Positions 28,397-36,896 of a stretch of DNA of 64,000 nt are shown piece after piece. Each line of letters opens with the position of its first letter. Position 1 is the stretch's first letter. Both the position numbers and the translations under genes were made by a program. The notes beneath the pieces were generated by a model. It did no database searches and was not told where the DNA came from. It saw only the letters and a program-made list of their open reading frames with translations. Source of the DNA: Paracoccus amoyensis (GTDB lineage Bacteria; Pseudomonadota; Alphaproteobacteria; Rhodobacterales; Rhodobacteraceae). Where the stretch lies: the NCBI RefSeq assembly GCF_014490725.1, contig NZ_JACOQL010000002.1, positions 434,001-498,000 of the forward strand, written 5' to 3'.

Positions 28397-31300
28397 ATGC
28401 TTACCTATCAGAATGTGGTGACGTTCGGCACCACTCAAAGAGGCTGGCTATTCAATGTCACAGATCTGGAAATAGCCCAGATCGGCGGGCAATGGCTGCT
28501 GTTTGCTGTCAATGGCTTTGGCGGGGGTGTGTCCAGCTATCGCATCCCTGACCCGGACCAGCCCATTATTCGCGTGCATGGCAAGGCCTTTCCGCCCGAT
28601 ATGACGTACCAGGGCGAACCTGATCTGACCGTTCTGACCACGCCGAACGGGGCCTATCTGCATCTGGGGGAACTGGGTCGCGCCGAAGCCCTGGGGATGG
28701 CCGCCTCATCATCGGGCATGCTGCAAAACCTGTCCCGACTGTTCAGCGACGGTGCCGCCGGCGCAAAAATCTCGGCCATGGGGCAGGTTGGGGATGATCT
28801 GATCTATTCGGCGCATAAGACGATCCTGCAACTGGATGTCCGGCAATTGCGCCCGGACGGCAGTCTGTCACCCAATATCTCATCCGTGAAACTGAACGCC
28901 AGCGACGCGATGGAGGGGGCATCGCTGGACCAGGTCATCGACGCCACGGTTGATGGCCAAAGGATATTGGTCGCGATTTCTGGGCTGGGCAATTTCATCT
29001 CGACGCACCTGTTGTCGGCCACGGGCACATTATCTGGCGGTGCCATGCATGTCGCGGGTCAGGGAACCGGCTATTACGTTCCTTCGCAGGTCGAGGCGGT
29101 TCAGGTCGGGAACAAGACATTTCTGGTCGTCGCCGGGGCGACCTCATCCTCGATATCCATTTTCCGGTTGGACAAGACCGGGGCGCTGACAACCACGGAT
29201 CACATCGTGGATGAGCTGACGACCCGGTTTCAGTCCGTTTCCGCCATGGCGACGGCGGTCGTTGATGGCCGTGCCTTTGTGTTCGTCGGCGGCTCGGACG
29301 ATGGGATCAGTGTCTTTACCCTGCTGCCGGACGGCCGACTGGTATTCCTCCGTTCGATTGCGGATACGAACAGCCTGACATTGGCGAATGTCGGGGAAAT
29401 GAAAGCCAATGTCATCGATGGCCGGATTTCGCTGTATGTCACCAGCAAGACCGAGGTCGGCCTGACCCAGTTTTCGTTTGATCCCGGCGATATTCGCCTG
29501 ACCGGCTTTGTCAAACCGGGCGCTGTCATCGGAACGGCGGGCAGCGACGTGTTGATTGCAGGCGCGGGGACGACTGCGATCAACGGCGGTGGCGGCGACG
29601 ATATGCTGGTGACTGCCGATGCCGGTATTTCCCTGACCGGCGGGGCGGGTGCTGATACTTTCGTGCTGACCCGTGTCAGCGGGCGCATCGTGATCACGGA
29701 TTACCAGTCGGGCCTCGATCAGCTGGACTTGTCCATGTTGGGCATGATCCGCAGCACATGGCAAATGACATTTCTGCCCCGCGCCGATGGGCTACGGATC
29801 ACTTACGGCACCTCGATCCTTGATATCAAAAGCCATGACCGCAAGCCGCTGAACCCGGCGGATTTCAGCAACGACATGTTTCCGATTGCGCATTACTGGC
29901 TGCCAGAGCTGGATCCGGTCAAGAACCGCGCCCCCGATCAGCTCTCGACGATGGGGAAATGGATCTTTGGCACCGATGGCCCGGACACGCTGGTCGGTGC
30001 GGGCGGATCAGACATCATCTATGGCCGCGCGGGCAATGACATCATTTCCGGCGGCGATGGGCACGACACCATCATGGGCGAAGATGGCCACGATGATTTG
30101 CGTGGGCAAGGCGGCGATGACTCGCTGCGCGGCTACGCCGGCAATGACCGGCTGTTTGGCGGCACAGGCCACGACATCCTCAGGGGGGATGACGGGCACG
30201 ATCTGATCTACGGCAACCATGGTCGCGACGATATATGGGGAGGGAAGGGGAACGACCGTCTGTATGGCGATGGCGAGTCCGACCGAATTTATGGTGAGGC
30301 GGGGCACGACACATTGTCAGGCGGCCACGGGAACGACCTTCTCAGCGACGCTCTTGGGAACAATCACCTGCTGGGCGGCAATGGCCGCGATACCTTGATC
30401 GCCGGCAACGGTGCAGACAGCCTGCGTGGCGGAAACGGCAATGACCTGCTGCGCGCAGAAGGGGGCAATGACACCCTGCTTGGAGACGCTGGAAATGACA
30501 GCCTGTTTGCCGGTGATGGCGACGACAGCCTGTTGGATACCGAAGGCGATAATCTGCTGGATGGTGGCAAGGGCCATGACACCCTGACAGCCGGCGCCGG
30601 TTCTGACAGCCTCAGCGGCGACAGCGGAAATGACCTTTTGCGCGGCGGTGCGGGAAACGACCGCTTGTCCGGGGGCGCGGGGCGGGATCGTCTTTATGGT
30701 GAAGATGGCAACGATCTGTTGCTGGCGGGTGATGATGGCAGCACGCTTTACGGGGGCAATCATGAAGATACGCTGATTGGCGGCGCAGGTGCCGATATCC
30801 TTGCTGGCGGTTCCGGGCATGATCATTTGCGTGGCGCAGGCGGGAATGATCGCCTGAACGGCGATGCGGGGAACGATACGCTTCAGGGTGACGCCGGAAA
30901 TGACCTGCTGCGGGACAGTTTGGGCAATAATGAGATCGATGGCGGCATCGGGCGCGACACGCTGACGGCGGGGGCTGGCCGCGACACATTGCGCGGCGGG
31001 GCGGGCCACGACCTTTTGTCGGGCGGCGCGGGCGATGATCGGCTTTACGGCGATGCCGGTCTTGATACCCTTCGCGGCGGCAACGGCCACGACCGCCTGT
31101 TCGCAGGCGCCGGCAGCAGCCGTCTTGAGGGCGGCGCTGGAAATGACTGGCTGCTGGGCGATACGGGAAATGATCGGCTGGACGGAGGGGCTGGCAATGA
31201 TCGGCTGGATGGTGGTGCGGGCAATGACCGTCTTTTTGGCGGGCAGGATAACGACACGTTGCAAGGCAGTTTCGGCGATGACCTTCTGGATGACCGGTTC

Positions 31301-31852
31301 GGCAATAACTGGTTTTCCGGCGGAACAGGCAAAGATCGGATAGTCGCGGGAAAAGGCGCGGATACCTTGTTCGGCGGCGCTCATAACGACGTCCTGAATG
31401 CGGGGGCGGGGAAAGACAGGTTGTCTGGCCAGGCGGGCGATGATCGCCTGATTGCCGGCGGGGGCAATGATCGGCTGGACGGCGGTGCCGGGCGGGATGT
31501 GCTGTTTGGCGGTGACGGCGTGGATACCCTGATTGGTGGCGCCGGCCCGGACCGACTGACCGGTGGTCGCGACGCGGATAACTTCGTTTATCTGCGCCCC
31601 AACGACAGCCGACCGGGAAGACAGGCCGATTTCATTACAGATTTCAGCCCCAATCAGGACCATCTGGACCTGCGCAAACTGAACCTGACCTATATCGGGC
31701 AGGATGATTTTGATGGATCCCGCCAAGTCCGCTGGTTTCACAGTCGCGGCGATACGCATATCCAGATCGACGTCGACAGCGATGGGCGGGCCGATATGTT
31801 GATCCGACTGGATGGCCATCTGCGTCTGGATGCCGATGACTTCCTGATCTAG
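28397..31852 (+). CDS. Large RTX (haemolysin-type calcium-binding) protein
   Basis: The 1,151-residue protein is probably exported by a type I system to the outside of the cell. Residues 1-375 look like beta-propeller blades ([31 protein letters not shown]). A short RTX-like stretch appears near 375-430. From residue 529 to about 1060 there are about 59 nonapeptides of the form G-G-x-G-x-D-x-L-x, each pair of which should bind calcium. The C-terminal region ([23 protein letters not shown]) resembles serralysin ends and carries the secretion signal. There is no N-terminal signal peptide, and no type I exporter is encoded in the window. Its stop shares CTAG with queG. Confidence 0.9.
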   Translation: MLTYQNVVTFGTTQRGWLFNVTDLEIAQIGGQWLLFAVNGFGGGVSSYRIPDPDQPIIRVHGKAFPPDMTYQGEPDLTVLTTPNGAYLHLGELGRAEALGMAASSSGMLQNLSRLFSDGAAGAKISAMGQVGDDLIYSAHKTILQLDVRQLRPDGSLSPNISSVKLNASDAMEGASLDQVIDATVDGQRILVAISGLGNFISTHLLSATGTLSGGAMHVAGQGTGYYVPSQVEAVQVGNKTFLVVAGATSSSISIFRLDKTGALTTTDHIVDELTTRFQSVSAMATAVVDGRAFVFVGGSDDGISVFTLLPDGRLVFLRSIADTNSLTLANVGEMKANVIDGRISLYVTSKTEVGLTQFSFDPGDIRLTGFVKPGAVIGTAGSDVLIAGAGTTAINGGGGDDMLVTADAGISLTGGAGADTFVLTRVSGRIVITDYQSGLDQLDLSMLGMIRSTWQMTFLPRADGLRITYGTSILDIKSHDRKPLNPADFSNDMFPIAHYWLPELDPVKNRAPDQLSTMGKWIFGTDGPDTLVGAGGSDIIYGRAGNDIISGGDGHDTIMGEDGHDDLRGQGGDDSLRGYAGNDRLFGGTGHDILRGDDGHDLIYGNHGRDDIWGGKGNDRLYGDGESDRIYGEAGHDTLSGGHGNDLLSDALGNNHLLGGNGRDTLIAGNGADSLRGGNGNDLLRAEGGNDTLLGDAGNDSLFAGDGDDSLLDTEGDNLLDGGKGHDTLTAGAGSDSLSGDSGNDLLRGGAGNDRLSGGAGRDRLYGEDGNDLLLAGDDGSTLYGGNHEDTLIGGAGADILAGGSGHDHLRGAGGNDRLNGDAGNDTLQGDAGNDLLRDSLGNNEIDGGIGRDTLTAGAGRDTLRGGAGHDLLSGGAGDDRLYGDAGLDTLRGGNGHDRLFAGAGSSRLEGGAGNDWLLGDTGNDRLDGGAGNDRLDGGAGNDRLFGGQDNDTLQGSFGDDLLDDRFGNNWFSGGTGKDRIVAGKGADTLFGGAHNDVLNAGAGKDRLSGQAGDDRLIAGGGNDRLDGGAGRDVLFGGDGVDTLIGGAGPDRLTGGRDADNFVYLRPNDSRPGRQADFITDFSPNQDHLDLRKLNLTYIGQDDFDGSRQVRWFHSRGDTHIQIDVDSDGRADMLIRLDGHLRLDADDFLI

Positions 31853-32871
31853 CTGCGCAGCCGCTCAACAGCCCATCTGGCAGCATCGGAAACCGCGTTG
31901 TCCGAATCCTCGACCAGAGCTTCGGCCGCGGCGATCAAAGCCGGTTCCGCCGAATTGCCGATGGCATACAGCACATTGCGCACAAAGCGATCCCGCCCGA
32001 TCCGCTTGATCGGGCTACCCGAAAAGCGCTCTCGAAATGCTGCATCGGTCAGCCCGGCAAGTTCGGCCAAGGGGGGCGCCTCGACAATGCCGCGATAGCG
32101 CATCTCGGTCCCGGCCTGAGCGAATTTGTTCCACGGACAGGCTGCCAGACAATCATCGCAACCATAGATGCGATTGCCCATCAATGGCCGAAGCTCAGGA
32201 TCCACCGGTCCCGAATGCTCGATTGTCAGATAGGAAATGCAGCGCCTTGCATCCAGTTGAAACGGCGCCGGAAATGCACCTGTCGGGCAAATGCTCAAAC
32301 AGGCGCGGCATGATCCGCAATGTTCAGCCTCGGGTTCGTCGGGGGGTAATTCAATGGTGGTGAAAATTGACCCCAGAAAGAACCAACTGCCCAGATCGCG
32401 CGACAACAGATTGGTATGCTTCCCCTGCCAGCCCAACCCGGCAGCCTGCGCCAGCGGCTTTTCCATCACGGGGGCAGTGTCCACGAAGACCTTGATTTCT
32501 TCGCCCGGGACCTGTTCCAAAAGCCAGCGGCCAAGACGCTTCAACCGCTTCTTGACCAGATCATGGTAATCCTTGCCATGTGCATAGACGCTGATCGCCG
32601 CCCGGTCCGATTGCTCCAGAACCGCCAGCGGATCATGGTCCGGCGTATACAGTTCTGCCAGAACAATGACAGATTTGGCCTGGGGCCACAGTGCCGCCGG
32701 ATCGCCGCGCCAATGCGTCCGTTCGGCCATCCAGCCCATCTGTCCGTGGCGCCCCGCCGCCAGAAATTCCTGTAACCGCGCCGCAAGCTCTGGCACGGCA
32801 TCGGGCCTGGTGATCCGCATCCGTGAAAAGCCGATTGTTTCGGCCTCGGCGGCCAAAGCATGTTTCAGCAT
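31849..32871 (-). CDS. queG: Epoxyqueuosine reductase QueG
   Basis: The 340-residue cobalamin- and iron-sulfur-dependent enzyme makes the last step of queuosine synthesis for tRNA wobble position 34. Two 4Fe-4S motifs are clear: [16 protein letters not shown] and [13 protein letters not shown]. The C-terminal region ([25 protein letters not shown]) is HEAT-like. The frame is open to 33075, but the ATG at 32871 gives the family start ([18 protein letters not shown]); an AGGAG abuts it too closely to serve as its Shine-Dalgarno, so the exact start is tentative. The stop overlaps the RTX stop. Confidence 0.92.
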   Translation of the reverse strand: MLKHALAAEAETIGFSRMRITRPDAVPELAARLQEFLAAGRHGQMGWMAERTHWRGDPAALWPQAKSVIVLAELYTPDHDPLAVLEQSDRAAISVYAHGKDYHDLVKKRLKRLGRWLLEQVPGEEIKVFVDTAPVMEKPLAQAAGLGWQGKHTNLLSRDLGSWFFLGSIFTTIELPPDEPEAEHCGSCRACLSICPTGAFPAPFQLDARRCISYLTIEHSGPVDPELRPLMGNRIYGCDDCLAACPWNKFAQAGTEMRYRGIVEAPPLAELAGLTDAAFRERFSGSPIKRIGRDRFVRNVLYAIGNSAEPALIAAAEALVEDSDNAVSDAARWAVERLRS

Positions 32872-32882
32872 CTCCTGTGTGG

Positions 32883-32934
32883 AAATATCCTGGGGGGAAT
32901 CGTCGTCCGACGATGGGGGGCGACGCCCCCCTGA
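32883..32934 (-). repeat. 3'-end palindromic element, copy C
   Basis: One base after the gst stop on the minus strand, a GGGGGGC-GTC-GCCCCCC hairpin is followed by a second ATCGTC/GACGAT hairpin and then CCCCCCAGGATATTT. It fills nearly the whole gap between gst and queG and has the same order as copy B. Confidence 0.6.
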
Positions 32935-32935
32935 C

Positions 32936-33622
32936 TTATCCGAAGTCAAGCTCGGCATAATGCGGGGCCGGATGGATGCCCGGAACCTGATCCGCCAGAA
33001 CCGAGCGGAAGGCAGGCCGGGATTTGATCGTCGCATACCAGTCGCGCAAGATCTCTGATCGGTCCCAATCGACATCCGAGATATAATCCAGACAGGAAAA
33101 ATGCGCCGCCGCCGTGAAATCTGCCAGGGACATCGTGCTCCCCGCCAGCCAGCGCCGCGTTTCCAGCAGCGTGGTCAGATAATCGATATGATCCTTGATC
33201 GCGCGCAACCCATCCTTGACGATCCTGCTGTCTGGATAACCGGCCCGCGTCACTTTTTTCCAGACCCGCTCGATCATGATGGGCTGGGTCACTTCAGCGT
33301 TGAACTTGTCATCGAACCACGCACATAGCCGGCGCACCTCGTGACGCTCCAGCGGGGTTTGCGGCATCAGCGGCGGATTTGGCACGGCCTCATCCAAGTA
33401 TTCGATGATGGCCTGGCTTTCAGACAACATGTTCCCGCGATAGCGCAACACCGGCAATTTGCCTGCGGGGTTGCGACGCTTCAATTCCGGGGGATTTTCC
33501 CAATACCGCTCTTCGACCAGCTCGACTTCGATTTTCTTTTCCGCCAGAACCAGCCGAACCTTGCGGCAGAATGGCGACAATGCTGTGTGATAAAGCCGCG
33601 TGGTCTGTGTATTTGTATTCAT
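32936..33622 (-). CDS. GST-fold protein, probably FzlA-like
   Basis: The 228-residue glutathione-S-transferase-fold protein has a thioredoxin-like N-terminus, [20 protein letters not shown], with P-F-C at the usual site and NPAGKLPVL next. The helical C-terminal domain ends HYAELDFG. FzlA, an alphaproteobacterial FtsZ-associated GST homologue of about this length, depends on an acidic residue close to its C-terminus, and the ending here is consistent. A plain GST cannot be excluded. It is followed by a 3' palindromic element and queG. Confidence 0.7.
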   Translation of the reverse strand: MNTNTQTTRLYHTALSPFCRKVRLVLAEKKIEVELVEERYWENPPELKRRNPAGKLPVLRYRGNMLSESQAIIEYLDEAVPNPPLMPQTPLERHEVRRLCAWFDDKFNAEVTQPIMIERVWKKVTRAGYPDSRIVKDGLRAIKDHIDYLTTLLETRRWLAGSTMSLADFTAAAHFSCLDYISDVDWDRSEILRDWYATIKSRPAFRSVLADQVPGIHPAPHYAELDFG

Positions 33623-33683
33623 CGACTGCTCTCAGACCCCTTTTTGCGCAACGGCGTCTTGATACGGCTGCGGCGATCCCGTT

Positions 33684-34463
33684 TCAACCTTCTCCACCGC
33701 TTTCAAAGCAGGCAGAGCGGGCATCCCGCGCAATTGTCGCCGCGCCATCGGCAATCGCCCGCGAACGACGCGAGGCCTGATGCGGGCTGCGGGATTTTGG
33801 CGCCGGCAGAACAGCGACCAGCCGCGCGGCCTGAACCGCCGTCAAACGGTCTGGCGTGGTGCCGTAGAACTGTTGCGATGCGGCCGTGACCCCGAAAACG
33901 CCGGGTCCGAATTCTGCCACATTCAGATAGACCTCCAGAATGCGCCGCTTGGACCAAAACGCCTCGATCATCGGCGTAAAGGCCGTTTCCAGCGCCTTGC
34001 GGGGCCAGCTTCTGGTTTGCCACAGATAGACGTTCTTGGCCGTCTGCTGGGTAATCGTCGATGCGCCGCGGCTGCCGCCCGATTTGACGACATTGCGGAT
34101 CTCGTTCATGTCAAAGCCCCAGTGCAGGCAGAAGTTCGCGTCTTCCGCCGCGACCACTGATCGCAGCATGACAGGGGCGATATCTTCGATATTGGCCCAT
34201 CTGCGCGGTGCAATCGGATGTTCCTGCGCTTCCTTGACGATCGTCCATGTCGTGGGCGGGTTTATCAGCGCGTAAAACATCACCAACACCGCCATCAGCA
34301 GCAGACAGCGCAGCGCAAACCAGCGCAGCCAGATCAGCAACCGCCGCAGCGGCCGCCAGCGGACGACCGCAGGCGGCTTTCCCTCGGCGGGCTCCCGGTC
34401 AATCGCAGGGGGACGGAACAACATGCGCAGGATCATGATCTTGGCTTTGTCACGCTTGACCAC
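33684..34463 (-). CDS. mtgA: Monofunctional peptidoglycan glycosyltransferase MtgA
   Basis: The 259-residue inner-membrane enzyme polymerises lipid II into glycan strands. A basic N-terminus and one membrane segment (ALRCLLLMAVLVMFYALI) are followed by the GT51 domain: the catalytic glutamate in AAEDANFCLHWGFD, then RGASTITQQTAKN, then RILEVYLNVAEFGPGVFG. The annotated start is GTG at 34463 without a clear Shine-Dalgarno; ATGs at 34436 and 34424 are alternatives. The C-terminal tail is Ser/Arg-rich. Confidence 0.9.
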   Translation of the reverse strand: MVKRDKAKIMILRMLFRPPAIDREPAEGKPPAVVRWRPLRRLLIWLRWFALRCLLLMAVLVMFYALINPPTTWTIVKEAQEHPIAPRRWANIEDIAPVMLRSVVAAEDANFCLHWGFDMNEIRNVVKSGGSRGASTITQQTAKNVYLWQTRSWPRKALETAFTPMIEAFWSKRRILEVYLNVAEFGPGVFGVTAASQQFYGTTPDRLTAVQAARLVAVLPAPKSRSPHQASRRSRAIADGAATIARDARSACFESGGEG

Positions 34464-34615
34464 GCAGCGTCAAGGAATGCATGGGAAATCGAACAGCTTT
34501 CGGTTGGCTTGCATCAAGCTAATTTACGTTAATGGACTTAGAAAACGTATGGTTGTTGACGCATCTATGATATGTTTTTGGTGCCTTTTTTAAGTAAATA
34601 GTTGGAGGAAATTTG

Positions 34616-35242
34616 ATGGCACGCTTGGTCAAATCCGTCTTGCTTATCCTTGCATTTGCCTTTGCGCCGATAATTGTCAAAGCAGCAACCGTCACGGAAA
34701 CCTTTACTTTCAATGCGACACTCGACTCTGGGGTCTTGTTTTGTGGTCCCCGTGTTGAGCAGGAGGCACCTTGCCCAGATCGGTTCAGCACAGTTGATCC
34801 ATCTTTGCTGCCTTATGGAATGAGTTTCCGTGAGAGTTACGCAGGCAGTATTGCGCTGACCTACGATGACAATAGGTTGACTGGTATTCTCTGCCACCTG
34901 AATGAGCAGAACTGTAATTTCGGCGGCGTTGAAAATGGCTTCAACAGCCAGTCACCTACTGGGCCAAATCCGGGCAATCTTGACTTCACAGACACCGCCC
35001 AGTCACGCGGATCGGTTTTCTTTATTAACAATGGCAGCGGCGGCTATAGCTACGGTACCGATTACGTGGAAAGTGCGGATGGAAGTGAGATCTACTACTA
35101 TTCTAATGTCAATTTCAGCCTGTCGGATGTGACCTACGAATCCTCCCAACCGGCGCCGGTTCCGCTTCCGGCAAGCCTGCCTTTGTTGGCGGGCGCGGTC
35201 CTTGGATTTGGTACTCTGCGTCGCTGGCGCAAACCGGCCTGA
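34616..35242 (+). CDS. VPLPA-CTERM sorted exported protein
   Basis: The 208-residue exported protein has a signal peptide (LLILAFAFAPIIVKA, cleavage after about residue 23). The C-terminus ends VPLPASLPLLAGAVLGFG then RRWRK: a VPLPA motif, membrane helix and basic tail, which is an exosortase sorting signal. The mature part is rich in Tyr, Asn, Ser and Gly, with several Cys, and has no family I recognise. GGAGG seven bases before the ATG is a strong site. Upstream and 5' DNA is markedly AT-richer than neighbours, which hints at transfer. No exosortase gene is present in the window. Confidence 0.82.
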   Translation: MARLVKSVLLILAFAFAPIIVKAATVTETFTFNATLDSGVLFCGPRVEQEAPCPDRFSTVDPSLLPYGMSFRESYAGSIALTYDDNRLTGILCHLNEQNCNFGGVENGFNSQSPTGPNPGNLDFTDTAQSRGSVFFINNGSGGYSYGTDYVESADGSEIYYYSNVNFSLSDVTYESSQPAPVPLPASLPLLAGAVLGFGTLRRWRKPA

Positions 35243-35250
35243 CATAAACA

Positions 35251-35276
35251 CAACCGGGCGAGCGATCACCCGGTTG
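35251..35276. terminator. Bidirectional hairpin between convergent genes
   Basis: An 8-bp stem, CAACCGGG (35251-35258) with CCCGGTTG (35269-35276), and a ten-base loop lie between the stops of the VPLPA-CTERM and DUF1269 genes. The T-tracts are poor on both strands. Confidence 0.5.
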
Positions 35277-35305
35277 CTGTCTGTTTCGCTGCCCTCAGCA
35301 AGGGC

Positions 35306-35809
35306 CTAGGCTGTCGGTGCATTCCCCGAAAACGCCTGACGCAGCTTTTCCTCGGCATCGTTGGTCAGCGAGGTCTGGATGATCCGACCGTTTTTATTGA
35401 ATGCCTTCAGACGTTCCAGCACCTTGTCCGGCGTCATCTTGCGAACCAGCACGAAAACGGCAGAGCCGCCCGGCTGCAACGCCTTGGCGGTTTCGCGCAT
35501 GAAATCGTCGTTGATCCCGATATCCGTCAGCTTGCCTGCAATCGCGCCCGAGGCCGCGCCAATGCCCGCGCCCAGCAGCGGGTTCAGGAACAGCAGACCG
35601 ATCAGCGTGCCCCAAAGGCCACCACCAACGGCACCTGATGCGGTCAGATTCACCGCCTGATGCAGCTTGATATCGTCTTCGGATGAACGGGTGACGACAA
35701 CGGCATCCTCCATCTCGATCAGGTAATCCTTCTGCATTTTCACCAGCTCGGTGCGCAGATCGAACCCTGTGGCTTCGTCGTCGAAGGCAACAACAATCAA
35801 TTCCGACAT
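35306..35809 (-). CDS. DUF1269 family membrane protein
   Basis: The 167-residue protein of the DUF1269 family begins MSELIVVAFDDEATGFDLRTEL. A glycine-rich hydrophobic hairpin at about residues 63-98 (AVGGGLWGTLIGLLFLNPLLGAGIGAASGAIAG) is typical of these proteins, which resemble stress-linked membrane proteins with unknown function. The ATG at 35809 has GGGGGA upstream; an extension to 35857 is not needed. It diverges from the small secreted protein and DoxX genes. Confidence 0.85.
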   Translation of the reverse strand: MSELIVVAFDDEATGFDLRTELVKMQKDYLIEMEDAVVVTRSSEDDIKLHQAVNLTASGAVGGGLWGTLIGLLFLNPLLGAGIGAASGAIAGKLTDIGINDDFMRETAKALQPGGSAVFVLVRKMTPDKVLERLKAFNKNGRIIQTSLTNDAEEKLRQAFSGNAPTA

Positions 35810-35968
35810 ATGAAATCCCCCTGTGACAGCATTTGCAAATCTCGATGCGTGAACCACGCTAACGGACCCAAGGTTCCCACGAAACTGTCAATTGTATAAT
35901 GCAAGCAATCTCTTGCCAGCATGGCCTTGTCCAAGGCATATGGACGGCAGAAACAATCCGGCTGGTCG

Positions 35969-36274
35969 ATGCGCATATTTGCTATCCTCATGCTGATGGT
36001 CACGTTTGTGGCTATGACCTTCTCGGTCGCCCGTGCGGACCTGACGATGACGTCCTGTTCGTCGCAGATGCAGGCCGATGACATGTGCTATGCGACCGCC
36101 TTGCCCGCGGCCCAGTCTGACGGCGCGCGCAAAGGTGGCGTTTGCTGCGAGTTCTTGCTGAATACGACGCCCGTGCTGATCGGCCCAAAGGCGCAGATCC
36201 ACCGCTTCATGACGCGCCAGGCCGTTCACACGGGCCTTGTGGTGCCCGCGCCATTCCGGCCTCCACGCGCCTGA
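35969..36274 (+). CDS. Small exported Cys-containing protein
   Basis: The 101-residue protein is unrecognised. With the start at 35969 it opens with a signal peptide (MRIFAILMLMVTFVAMTFSVARA). The mature part has four cysteines (in TSCSS, DDMC and GGVCCEF), which could form disulfides in the periplasm, and a basic C-terminal end. An ATG at 35921 would add 16 residues, and neither start has a strong Shine-Dalgarno. It precedes the DoxX gene by 84 bases, so the two may be one transcript. Confidence 0.55.
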   Translation: MRIFAILMLMVTFVAMTFSVARADLTMTSCSSQMQADDMCYATALPAAQSDGARKGGVCCEFLLNTTPVLIGPKAQIHRFMTRQAVHTGLVVPAPFRPPRA

Positions 36275-36358
36275 TCGCGACCTTTCCAGAACAGTCCCCG
36301 GCCATACCCGGCCGAATAAACATGTCTGCGCCGCCATGCGGCCACAATTTCAGAGATT

Positions 36359-36820
36359 ATGATGAGCTTTCAACCCAATACCGATGCGGGTGCCACCCGC
36401 CTGATCATCCCTTCACTGGGGTCCGTCTATGCCGGGCTTTCCCCACTGGTCACGACCTATATGCGCGTCATCGCAGGCTTTGCCTTCATGATGCACGGCT
36501 GGCCCAAGATCAATAACCCCATGGGCACCGCCGGCATGGTCGAGATGATCGGCTTCTACCCCGCCGCGTTCTGGTCGCCCTTGCTGGCCGGGACCGAATT
36601 TATCGGCGGCCTGCTGTTGCTTCTGGGCCTGCTGACGCGCCCTGTCGCCGTCGCAGGCTCGATCGTGCTGTGCGTCACGACCTATTACCATTGGGTTCTG
36701 AAGGCAGAAGGCTATGGCGGCGCGGAAACATCGCTGCTGTGGCTGGGCCTGATGCTGTATTTCGTGGTGCATGGCGGCGGACGTTTTTCGCTGGACCGTC
36801 TGATCGGGCGGCAGTTCTGA
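36359..36820 (+). CDS. DoxX family membrane protein
   Basis: The 153-residue inner-membrane protein has about four membrane segments. Motifs typical of DoxX relatives are RVIAGFAFMMHGWPKI, GMVEMIGFYP, GTEFIGGLLLLLGLLTRPVAV and a C-terminal LYFVVHGGGRFSLDRLI. Family members are linked to thiol or oxidative stress and quinone chemistry, but the role is not fixed. Two ATGs in tandem (36359 and 36362) could start it. A bidirectional terminator separates it from gltB. Confidence 0.88.
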   Translation: MMSFQPNTDAGATRLIIPSLGSVYAGLSPLVTTYMRVIAGFAFMMHGWPKINNPMGTAGMVEMIGFYPAAFWSPLLAGTEFIGGLLLLLGLLTRPVAVAGSIVLCVTTYYHWVLKAEGYGGAETSLLWLGLMLYFVVHGGGRFSLDRLIGRQF

Positions 36821-36840
36821 TCCGCGACATCCATTGAAAC

Positions 36841-36873
36841 AAAAAAAACGCGGCCCGATCCGGGCCGCGTTTT
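36841..36873. terminator. Strong bidirectional terminator between DoxX and gltB
   Basis: An 11-bp perfect stem (36847-36857 with 36861-36871) has a three-base loop. It is flanked by A8 on the left, giving a U8 run for gltB on the minus strand, and by TTTT on the right for DoxX. Confidence 0.85.
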
Positions 36874-36896
36874 GCGTGTCATTGGGCCAGGCTGCG

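Noticed and set aside
29981..31573. Tandem DNA repeats that might suggest a CRISPR array or satellite
   Set aside because: The repeats keep a 27-base coding period with varied third positions and encode RTX nonapeptides. There are no constant repeats with unique spacers and no cas genes.
30317..31819. Open frame of 500 codons antisense to the RTX repeats
   Set aside because: It is periodic only because the opposite strand encodes nonapeptides. There is no start signal and no recognisable domain.
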